Of a DNA stretch of 21,304 nt, positions 1 to 7,738 are shown piece after piece (the stretch's first letter is position 1; each line of letters opens with the position of its first letter). The translations under genes and the position numbers were made by a program. The DNA comes from Accumulibacter sp964428215. Its GTDB lineage: Bacteria > Pseudomonadota > Gammaproteobacteria > Burkholderiales > Rhodocyclaceae. The DNA lies in contig CAYRXO010000042.1 of assembly GCA_964428215.1 (NCBI GenBank), positions 1-21,304 on the forward strand. The letters run 5' to 3'. The notes below the pieces were generated by a model. It was not told the DNA's origin. It was given only the letters and a program-made list of their open reading frames with translations, and made no database searches.

Positions 1-114
1 CACCTCATGCGCTTCATGCAGCAGCGCCTCGCTCCCAACGCCCCAGACACCGGCTCACTTACCCCAGCCAACAGTCCTTACCCTCACCAACCGCTACCAT
101 GGAATTTGAAATGA
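1..114 (+). CDS. Possible C-terminal end of an unidentified protein (truncated by window edge)
   Basis: Frame 1 is open from the window edge to a TGA at 112-114 and would encode a 37-residue tail ending in PLPWNLK. I do not recognise it. It lies just outside the pepD remnant, so it would belong to the original flank downstream of pepD or to an unrelated mobile gene. With only 37 codons and no start, it could equally be non-coding DNA that happens to be open. Confidence 0.2.
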   Translation, partial: HLMRFMQQRLAPNAPDTGSLTPANSPYPHQPLPWNLK

Positions 115-155
115 GAACTGCTGGGTCAATGCAATATATACAACACCATTCGGCG

Positions 156-414
156 CATGGCGGCAAGAAGGGCAGTCAGCAATTGCCAGCAGCGTCCGAC
201 CGAGGCCACTTCGACAGCTTCGCCCGGCGCGTGTGCGCCGCGGATCGTCGGGCCGAAGGAGACGATGTCCAGTCCGGGGATCTTCGCGCCGAGCAAGCCG
301 CATTCGAGACCGGCGTGGATGACCTGGATCGTCGCTTCGTCGCCGGCTCGCTCTGCAAGACGCTTTGCCATTCATCGAGCGCCGCCTGCAGCGGTGCCGA
401 CGCGGCGGACGGCA
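156..414 (-). pseudogene. pepD: pepD 3'-end remnant with an internal deletion
   Basis: Read on the minus strand, 344-157 matches the last 188 bases of the intact pepD (8168-7981) at about 93% identity without gaps. Positions 414-353 match 8620-8559. The 382 bases of pepD between these two blocks are missing. The remnant still encodes the metal-site motif HAGLECG and the C-terminal residues up to LLAAMR. Its stop codon is replaced (CGA where the intact gene has TGA), giving a short random extension. It has no 5' part, no start and no active-site half, so it is not functional. Of 13 base differences in the main block, only about two change the protein, which suggests divergence while both copies were still under selection. 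Confidence 0.88.
157..344 (-). repeat. Direct repeat, left copy (pepD 3' end)
   Basis: Ungapped partner of 7981-8168 in the same orientation, with 13 mismatches in 188 positions by eye. It marks the left side of the island. Confidence 0.9.
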
Positions 415-744
415 CACGGACTTGCTCGAAAGTTGCCTGCCCGCTGACGTACACCAGCAGTCATGCGTACAAGAGCAATGTTCTGGGCACTTTGCCTTGG
501 ATACGCGACGCGCTTCCACCTGATCGGATGGCGCCAAGGCTGTCGGTGTACCGGAATTTCTGTTGCTGGTTGCATAGCGTTCAACTCGTCGGTGTGCAAA
601 CTGGCGTAGGCAGAATCATTCGTTTCCGCGCGTCGATCTATCGAAGCAAATGTTCTATACTCCGCTCGCATTCCGGATGCTCACAGATCGCCCGGCGGCT
701 TGACTTGGGTAGCCGTTTCCTTCCTGATTTCCCACGAATTCGTC
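415..744. other. Leader region upstream of dndC, no gene recognised
   Basis: These 330 bases lie between the pepD remnant and dndC. No reading frame in them gives a protein I recognise, and dndB, which usually precedes dndC, is not present or detectable as a fragment. A TATACT hexamer at 656-661 could be a -10 element for the operon, but no convincing -35 sits 16-18 bases upstream. Readable frames here on either strand (for example 671-372 minus) have no family features. Confidence 0.4.
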
Positions 745-2082
745 ATGACGATCCAGCCCCAGGTCATCGATCCGGTGATCGAGCAGCCAATGGTAAGCGC
801 GTCGCGAGACTACCTCGAGTCACTCTATCTTGCCGATCGTCGCCCCTGGGTGGTTGCCTTTTCCGGTGGCAAGGATTCGACGGCCGTTTTGCAACTCGTC
901 TTTCAGCTACTGATTCACCTCGGTCCGCGCGCGCAGAAACCTGTCATCGTTCTCGCTTCCGACACACAGGTTGAAGCGCCGAACGTGGCCGAATTCGTCG
1001 CCAGCGTTCTACATCGGCTTGGTCACGCGGCCGCAGCGCAGAATTTTCCACTGACGACTTTGCTCGTGCGACCAGAGCCAAACGAAAGCTTCTGGGGCAA
1101 GTTGATCGGCCGCGGTTATCCACCCCCGTCGCGCTGGTTCCGCTGGTGCACCAGCAACATGAAGATCAAGCCATCGCGTCGCGCCATCGAAGACATTACG
1201 CGTGTACATGGCAGCGTGATCCTGCTGCTCGGTACGCGCACCAGCGAAAGTCCGGAACGCGGGAAGAACATGCAAGCGCGCGAGACGAATAGTCGCGGGC
1301 TCAATCCGCATCATGAAATCCCGAATGCCTTGGTCGCCACGCCGATTGCCGACTGGAGTACTGAAGATGTCTGGGAGTATCTGTCGGCCAGTCCTTGCCC
1401 CTGGGGAGCGGACCATGCTTTTCTGTTTTCGCTTTACCGACAGGCGAGCGGTGGCGAGTGCCCGGTGATTTTCGATCTGAATACGCCTTCATGCGGTGGG
1501 AGTCGTTTCGGCTGCTGGACGTGCACCGTTGTACGCGAAGACAAATCGCTGCAGGGTTTTATCCGCTCTGGAAAGCAGGAGTTGCAGCCGCTGATCGATT
1601 TTCGAGACTGGCTGATCACCCTGCGCGACAAGCCCGGTTATCGCAGCGGCACCCGGCGAAACGGCCTGCTCGGACCGGGGGCGTTTTTACCTTTTGCGCG
1701 CCAGGAAATTCTCGACGCACTTCTGCGCCTGGAGCAGCAAGTCCGTTTGCCCTTGGTCAGCGATGCGGAACTGGCCTACATTCAGTTCGAATGGTCGCGG
1801 GAATTCGATTTCCAGTCTCACCTGGCGTACTCGCTTGCGGCCCGTTACGGAAGGGAAATCAGCGCGATGGAAAGCGATTGGTCACATCCCGAAGATGATT
1901 TGGTTGAAAAGGCGGCGGTCGAGTCGGGCGTGGCTCCGGATCTGCTGAAGACGCTGCTCGATCTGCGCCGTCGCGATTATCCTTCCCTCGATCGCTGGGG
2001 TGCCAAGGCGAAATTCGAACAGGCAATTGGTGACTTGGTGAGTAAAGCGGCCCATCAGGCGGAACGAGCCGCACAGCGATGA
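745..2082 (+). CDS. dndC: DndC, DNA phosphorothioation sulfurtransferase
   Basis: DndC is a PAPS-reductase-like, ATP-pyrophosphatase-fold Fe-S protein. It activates the DNA backbone and passes sulfur from the cysteine desulfurase (DndA/IscS) to make phosphorothioate linkages. The 445-residue product has the PP-loop SGGKDST at residues 40-46 and the family segment RDYLESLYLADRRPWVVAFSG before it. FRWCT gives C135, and C250, C257 and C260 lie in PSCGGSRFGCWTCT; these four cysteines are the likely 4Fe-4S ligands. The ATG at 745 is chosen because the family homology begins soon after it; an in-frame TTG at 700 adds unrelated residues. No strong Shine-Dalgarno is visible. The stop overlaps the dndD start by four bases (ATGA), so the two are translationally coupled. 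The gene is intact although its partners are damaged. No cysteine desulfurase gene is in the window, so a chromosomal IscS would have to serve. Confidence 0.93.
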   Translation: MTIQPQVIDPVIEQPMVSASRDYLESLYLADRRPWVVAFSGGKDSTAVLQLVFQLLIHLGPRAQKPVIVLASDTQVEAPNVAEFVASVLHRLGHAAAAQNFPLTTLLVRPEPNESFWGKLIGRGYPPPSRWFRWCTSNMKIKPSRRAIEDITRVHGSVILLLGTRTSESPERGKNMQARETNSRGLNPHHEIPNALVATPIADWSTEDVWEYLSASPCPWGADHAFLFSLYRQASGGECPVIFDLNTPSCGGSRFGCWTCTVVREDKSLQGFIRSGKQELQPLIDFRDWLITLRDKPGYRSGTRRNGLLGPGAFLPFARQEILDALLRLEQQVRLPLVSDAELAYIQFEWSREFDFQSHLAYSLAARYGREISAMESDWSHPEDDLVEKAAVESGVAPDLLKTLLDLRRRDYPSLDRWGAKAKFEQAIGDLVSKAAHQAERAAQR

Positions 2083-4114
2083 TTTTTCACCGTCTACAAA
2101 TTGAAAACCTGTTTTCCTACCGCTGAGCGCATGAGTTTGACCTGACGCCGCCGGCCGACGGGCGCAACATCCTGCTCATCTGGGGACGAAACGGCTACGG
2201 TAAAACCAGCTTTCTGAACAGCCTCAAGCTGTTGTTGCACGGTGTGTCGAACGATCTGCGCAGCAGTGTGCAATCCGGGCGCACACTCAAGCGCGACCAC
2301 TATTTGCTGGGAATGGGCGACGAGTGGATCGGCGTCTTCAATCGGCAGGCGCGCGCCAGCCAGGAAAGCGAATTCGGCGTTGCGCTGGATTGGCAGGAGG
2401 AAGCCGGGGAAGTGCGCATCGAGCGGCGCTGGCGAGTCGAGGGAAATGGGGTGCACGAAACATTGCGCATCCAGCCGAGCTTTGGCGACCCACTCGTCGA
2501 TCAAGAGAGCGTGATCGATGGAGAAGCGCGTGCTTTCCTGGAAACTCGCTTGCCGGAAGCGATCACGCCCTTCTTCCTCTACGACGCCGAGCGCGTGCAG
2601 CAGATCGCCGAAGCAAATCGTGAAGGACTGATGAAACAGATCGAACAGCTGCTCGATCTGAGCGATATCGACGTTCTTGACGATATCTGGGGCGTAATCT
2701 GACAGCTTGGCGACGTGCATCGAAGGACGTCGATCAGCATCGTATCGACTCGTTACAACACGACGTGCTGTCCACCGAAGCAAAGCTGGCCGGAGTGCGG
2801 GCGGAAATCGACTCCGTGGCAAATGAAATCGCGGAAGCCGAATACAGCGCCAAACGTCTCGATTCCGCCTTGCAGGCGAAGCGACAGTTTGCGTTGCAAA
2901 ATGAAGAGACGCGCCTGAAAACAAAGCAGCAGGACTTGACAGAACGCATCGATGCGCTCCGGCAGGCGTTTTTTACCAGTTTCACACGCGCGGCTCCGCT
3001 GATCATGCACCCGCAACTGATGGCGACGGCCGCCAGCGAATTGAACAAGATTGCCGCACACCCGAACCGGCGTCTGCTCAATGATCTAAAACGCATCTTC
3101 GACGACCTGCCGGAGCGTCTTTTTGCTGTCCCGCCGTTCCCGGAGCCGCCGCTGAGCCAGGAACAGGAGCGAACCTTGCGCCGTAAACTGGGCCGCATCA
3201 TGGATAGCTACCAGCCCGAAGCGCAGGACATGACGGCGGGACTGTTTCGGATTGACGCAAAGCGCGCCGAGACGATCCTGGATCTGGCCAACGACATGGC
3301 CAGTGACGAACGGCAACGCTCGCAGTGGGTCGCCGAGCTGACCACCCTGCGCAAACTGCACGGGGAACTGGCCGAAGTGAATCGCAAGCTGGACGATGTC
3401 TCCAATCTCGCGCCAAGTGAACGTGAACTGTTTGCACAGAAACAGCGCGAACGCGAGCAAGTCACGCAGACGCTCGGCGAACTGATGACTCGTCGTGGCG
3501 AGTTGGTCGAGCGTGAAAAGAGTGTCGCCCGCGAGCTCGACAATCAGCGCAACGATCTGCGCCAAGAGGAGCGGAAACTGGGTGGAGCCAATGTGGCGCG
3601 CAACAAGCTCTCCTGCGGTCAATCGCTACGCGAGGCGCTCTCGCTTTACCGCCACCTGCTGAAACAACGGCGGCGCGGAGACATTGAAGGCGCCATCAAC
3701 CAGCGCTTCCGCGAACTGATGACCTCGCACGCCCTGATTGCCAAAATTCAGGTGGAAGAGGATTTCTCGCTGCGTTACCTCGATGCCGCGCAGCAGCCGG
3801 TGGGCATGGGCAATTTGTCGGCTGGGATGAAGCAACTGGTAGCGCAGGCGCTACTCTGGGGATTGAAGGACGTTTCCCGCAAGGAAGCAGCGGTCGTCGT
3901 CGACACGCCGCTGGCGCGTATCGACCGCGAACATCAGATGAATCTGCTGCGGCGCTACTATCCGCAAGCCGGGCGGCAAGTCATCATCCTGCCGACCGAT
4001 GCGGAAATCGACCGCGAAAAATACCAGATGCTGCAACCCCACATCTACCGCGAATACCGTCTGGATAACGCGCAGGGCGATTGCACCCGGGTCGAGCCGG
4101 GAGGGGATTACTGA
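2079..4114 (+). pseudogene. dndD: DndD, SMC/Rad50-like ATPase, interrupted by a nonsense codon and a frameshift
   Basis: DndD is an ATPase of the SMC/RecN type that works with DndC and DndE in phosphorothioation. The reconstructed product is about 678 residues. It has Walker A GRNGYGKT (2184-2207), a central coiled coil (about 2790-3590), the ABC signature LSAGMKQ (about 3820) and Walker B AVVVDTP (about 3890). Codon 16 is TGA (2124-2126), in a stretch reading SYR-stop-AHEFDL where the family has a residue. A second lesion near 2689-2692 moves the frame by -1: frame 0 ends at 2702 and the protein continues in the other frame as GRNLTAWRRASKDV. One missing G in the GGGG run explains it. A restart at 2232 would lack Walker A, so no active ATPase can be made unless these are sequence errors. 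The 3' part is open and overlaps dndE by one base. Confidence 0.87.
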
Positions 4115-5588
4115 TGGCCAAGGTCTACACCTCGCGCAGCGAAGAAAGCACCATCGACAATGTGCTGCGCAAAGGATTCTGCGTCCCGGGATCGAAGAGG
4201 ACCGTTCTGCGCCTGGCACTGGCCCTCTCGCTGAAGCAGCCCATCCCGCCCGGTGAGGAATTCGACCAGCTTCCCGGCGGTCGCGAGGGGGGCAAGGAGT
4301 ACGGTCTGGATGTGCTGACCGGCGAATCGCAAAAGGAGTCGGAAGCGTTTGTCGACGCGTTTCGCGCTTTGCTGTCGGTTTACCATCAACAGGATCTGTT
4401 CGGTGACGATGTCAGTTTCGTCCGCTATTTGCAACGACATATCCACCGCGGGCTACGCGAAGTGCAGACGTCCTGGCGTGATTCGCATCACTTCCATGAA
4501 TTTCTCTTCCAGGAGTTTTTCGCGACACACGAAGCCTACCATGTCGCTGCGCCGCCGGAAGGCATGCCGCTTGCACAAGCGTTGGCCGAACTGGGTCTGC
4601 TCGCCGAAATCGTCACCAGTCAGAGCGGGCCGCGCGTCACGAGATATACGGTGCAACTGGCCGCAGCGGAGGACTGCAGCCGTATCGAACGCAAGCTCGA
4701 CGATCTGGCATTTTCTTGGGTCTCGGCAAGGCGGGCGTCTTTCTCGAACCAGCCGGCGAACCGAAGACCGTCTGGCTTGACGTGCCGCGTCCGCCGGCGC
4801 AGTGGACGACGCCTGGTTGCGAGCTGATTGGTACCTGGCAACCGCCGGCGAGCGGTTTGCCGATCTTGCTCGGGGTCGACATTACGGGCGCCCTGCGGAC
4901 ACGCGATTTGCTGCAGGCACCGCATGTGTTGATCGCCGGCACGACGGGAAGCGGCAAAAGCGTCTGCCTGCATGGGCTGTTGCTTTCCCTGCTCATTACC
5001 TGTGCGCCGACGCGACTGCAATTGCTGCTGGTCGATCCTAAACGGGTCGAATTCGCGGCGTATCAGGGCTTGCCTCACTTATTGGCTCCCGTCGTTGTGG
5101 ACGCGGTCGAAGCGACGCGTCGCCTGAATGAACTGGTCAAGGAGATGGAGCGCCGCGAAAAGTTGCTGGAGACGCAGGGCGCGCGCGAATGGAGCGATCT
5201 CGGAGATATGGCGCCTGCGCGTATCGTCGTCGTCGTCGAGGAATTGGCCGATCTTTTCGCGCAATCACCCGAGGCGGAGGCGCCGCTCGTTCGGCTCGCT
5301 CAGAAGGCACGCGCGGCGGGTATTCACTTGTTGCTCGCCACTCAGCGCCCCGACGCGGCAACCTTCAGTGGTCTGCTGCGTACCAACATCCCTTCACGGA
5401 TTGCGCTCACGGTGCAAAAAGCGAGCGATTCGCGCATCGTGCTCGACGAAAGTGGTGCCGAGAAGTTGTTGGGCAAAGGCGACGTGCTGGTCAAATGGGT
5501 TGGGGAAGCGATACAGCGTGTCCATGCACTGAACATTCGTCCGACTGACATCAAACAAGTGCTCCATCGTTGGCGCACGAGGGGCTAG
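4114..5588 (+). pseudogene. dndE: DndE-FtsK fusion (phosphorothioation protein joined to a DNA translocase), frameshifted
   Basis: The first 130 or so residues are DndE-like (DUF1832; compact helical protein that binds nicked DNA in the canonical system), including GSKRTVLRLALALSL and a long C-terminal helix. The same frame then runs into an FtsK alpha domain (GPRVTRYTVQLA, IERKLDDLAF). At about 4711-4716 the frame slips by -1. The FtsK beta motor follows: Walker A GTTGSGKS (about 4946), Walker-B-like VVVVEELADL (about 5230), RLAQKARAAGIHLLLATQRP and NIPSRIA. One missing base in TTTTCTTGGG restores a single protein of about 491 residues. Unrestored, the DndE part ends at 4827 and the motor could start only at a TTG at 4716. 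No gamma (KOPS-reading) domain is present. The Walker B aspartate of FtsK (VDE) is glutamate here (VEE). The start at 4114 overlaps the dndD stop by one base; an upstream in-frame start at 4081 lies inside dndD. Confidence 0.85.
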
Positions 5589-5591
5589 TCG

Positions 5592-6839
5592 ATGGTCAAT
5601 ATCCTGATCGAAGAATTTTCACCGTTATTCCTCAGCGTCGACCGCGTTGGACCGTTTCAGCAACGGATGGAGGTCTTCGACTTTACTGATGTCGATGACG
5701 AACCATGCAATCTGTATCTGATGGTGTCGAAGAACGGCCGTGGCAAGACGACGGTCATGGAGATGCTGACCGTCATGATGGCCATGCTGGGGCGTACCGA
5801 CTGCGACCGGCTGGGCTTCGATGCTTTCGACAGCGAGCCGGGACGCGCCCAGTGGGATCTGCGGCTGACCATCCGCGACGGCGGGAAGAATGAAACGGTC
5901 ATCCTGTCGCTGCTTGCCGGCTTCATCCCGGACGAAGAGGTTTCGCTGCGTTTGTGGGGCGAATCCGAGCTGCGCCGTTACGGTGCCACGCGTTGGTGCC
6001 GTTTCGGCTTCGTGCGCAACGCCTATTCCCGCTACCGCCGCATTGGTCGTGGCGACGAGTGGGTCGAGGACTTCAATCGGCTGATTGCGGCAAACCTGGG
6101 CACGCGCTTGTCGGGCTTCGAAAGTGACGAACTGAGCTATCCGACGCTGATCTATTTCTCTGCCTATCGCAATATCGTCCGCCTGCCTGATGTCGATCGG
6201 GCAATCTTGGCACCGCGCGACTGGAACTATCGCCCGCTGCATGTCTTCGGCGTCGAGGGTGAGGACTGGCGTGATTCACTCGACAACCTGCTTGTCTGGC
6301 TGAAGTGGCTTGACGACGGGCGTTTCGAAGCCGCGCTGCAGGCGGTCAACGAAAAGGCGTTCAAGGTCGGCGACCCTTTGCTCTCCGCCGGCAAGCGGTT
6401 GAAAGGGGTACGCAAGGACCCGCCCGAAGCGATTATCGAGGTGGACGGGGTCGAGCACCGCCTCGACCGCCTGTCGAGCGGAGAAAAGAGTCTGCTGCAG
6501 CTTCACCTGCGCATTGGCGCGCACATGACGCGCAACACGATACTGCTGATCGACGAACCGGAAGTCCATCTGCATCGCAACTGGCAATACGAGACACTCA
6601 GCGATTTGATTAAGCTCGCCAAGTCGCACTTTCCCTGCGTCACGGTCATTCTGGCAACGCACTCCGAACGCATCATGAAAGCCGTTGGCCTGAACCAGCG
6701 CGAGAAAAATCTGCGCAAGGGGGCGTACATCATCGAAACGCCTGAAGAAGAACTTCGAGCCGAGAGAATCGCCGAAGAAGCGCAGCGCAAAGCCGAAGCA
6801 GCGCGTCAGAGGGAAGCGGAAGCGCAATACGGAGAATAA
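5592..6839 (+). CDS. ABC/OLD-like AAA ATPase, AriA-like
   Basis: A 415-residue ATPase of the SMC/OLD branch. It shows an ABC-type Walker A, SKNGRGKT (46-53; serine in place of the usual first glycine), signature LSSGEKS (about 294), Walker B TILLIDEPEVHLH (about 316-327) with the catalytic glutamate, and a switch histidine in LATHSER (about 354). The tail (about 385-415) is a charged, alanine- and arginine-rich helix. ATPases like this paired with a TOPRIM protein act as sensors in defence systems (PARIS AriA, OLD, Gabija). The start lies three bases after the dndE-ftsK stop, so it belongs to the same operon. The gene is intact. Placement with AriA rests on size, motifs and the downstream partner, not on a database search. 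Confidence 0.82.
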   Translation: MVNILIEEFSPLFLSVDRVGPFQQRMEVFDFTDVDDEPCNLYLMVSKNGRGKTTVMEMLTVMMAMLGRTDCDRLGFDAFDSEPGRAQWDLRLTIRDGGKNETVILSLLAGFIPDEEVSLRLWGESELRRYGATRWCRFGFVRNAYSRYRRIGRGDEWVEDFNRLIAANLGTRLSGFESDELSYPTLIYFSAYRNIVRLPDVDRAILAPRDWNYRPLHVFGVEGEDWRDSLDNLLVWLKWLDDGRFEAALQAVNEKAFKVGDPLLSAGKRLKGVRKDPPEAIIEVDGVEHRLDRLSSGEKSLLQLHLRIGAHMTRNTILLIDEPEVHLHRNWQYETLSDLIKLAKSHFPCVTVILATHSERIMKAVGLNQREKNLRKGAYIIETPEEELRAERIAEEAQRKAEAARQREAEAQYGE

Positions 6840-6841
6840 AG

Positions 6842-7738
6842 ATGGGAGTGGTCAAGGAACGCAGCGGTCTCGCGCAAGCCGACCGGCTGGCGGATCGCTA
6901 TGGTGGTGTGCCGGTGATTTACGTCGAGGCCGACGATGACCGTTATGTTTTTGGCGATTGCTGGTTCAAGCACTGGCTGTCGCGCATCGAATTTCAAGCT
7001 GCGGCGCTGCAATGTGGAACGGCGGGTTGCTCGGGGGTGATTGATGCCGTTGCCAGCGATCGGCAAGCCGGGAACTTCGCCTGGGGAATCGTCGACCGCG
7101 ACACGGTGATGAGCCGTTGCTTATGGAATCTCGTCAATGAGACGGACGATGCCATCTACACCGGTTTGGCAAGCCAGGAATTCGGCCCCGAGATCAAGCT
7201 GCTTTGCCGCTGGGAAATGGAAAACTATCTGATCGACGGTCTGGCGCTCGAACAATGTCGCGCCGAACGTGCGATGACCCCGGAAAGATCTGCTGACGTC
7301 GTGTATCAGGAATTGCTTGCCGACTGCCAGATGCTGATATCGCATGCGGCCATCAATTCGGTATGCCATAAGTACCATGTCAAGGGGTTGGGTGACGGCT
7401 ATGCCAATCGATTTGCCTGTCGCGAAGAGATGGAGGCGGATATTCAACAGGGAAAGCTGGCATCTTTGGCTGCCGTCAACGCGGCCGCCCATGACGATTA
7501 TGGGCAGCAGATTGCTCATTTACAGGCTTTTGATCAGCCCGCAGAAACGGATGCCATCCGTGTGACGGCATTGCTTCGCCGGCTGCACGGCAAGGCGCTT
7601 CTGGAACGCTACGCCCATCGATGCAAGCTGCAAGACGAACTGCGCGGTACGCTCGCCAATCGCATTCTCGAAATGAAGCGTGTTCCGGCTGAAATTGAGG
7701 AGTTCGTCGAGCATGTTATCCGCCAGTCTCAAACGTAA
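6842..7738 (+). CDS. DUF4435 TOPRIM-like protein, AriB-like candidate effector nuclease
   Basis: The 298-residue product has TOPRIM-like hallmarks: a strand ending in an acidic residue, VIYVEADDD (25-33, E29); a second strand with two aspartates, WGIVDRD (81-87, D85 and D87); and the DUF4435-type segment RWEMENYLID (123-132). DUF4435 proteins are the effector half of PARIS, where AriB is released from the ATPase on triggering and cleaves tRNA. That this one cleaves nucleic acid is inferred from fold and pairing. A GGAG at 6831-6834, seven bases before the ATG, is a good ribosome-binding site. The gene follows the ATPase by two bases and is the last gene of the operon. It is intact, with no frame damage. 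Confidence 0.78.
   Translation: MGVVKERSGLAQADRLADRYGGVPVIYVEADDDRYVFGDCWFKHWLSRIEFQAAALQCGTAGCSGVIDAVASDRQAGNFAWGIVDRDTVMSRCLWNLVNETDDAIYTGLASQEFGPEIKLLCRWEMENYLIDGLALEQCRAERAMTPERSADVVYQELLADCQMLISHAAINSVCHKYHVKGLGDGYANRFACREEMEADIQQGKLASLAAVNAAAHDDYGQQIAHLQAFDQPAETDAIRVTALLRRLHGKALLERYAHRCKLQDELRGTLANRILEMKRVPAEIEEFVEHVIRQSQT

Noticed and set aside
99..974. Open frame of 291 codons on plus across the pepD remnant and the start of dndC
   Set aside because: It is the antisense of the pepD remnant, then out-of-frame dndC; no family features.
2094..2924. 276-codon minus-strand open frame across the broken dndD
   Set aside because: The plus strand carries Walker A and other DndD sequence here; the minus frame is a shadow.
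4708..4720. Programmed -1 frameshift in dndE-ftsK
   Set aside because: The sequence does not fit an X-XXY-YYZ slippery heptamer and re-pairing after a slip would be poor; mutation or sequence error is simpler.
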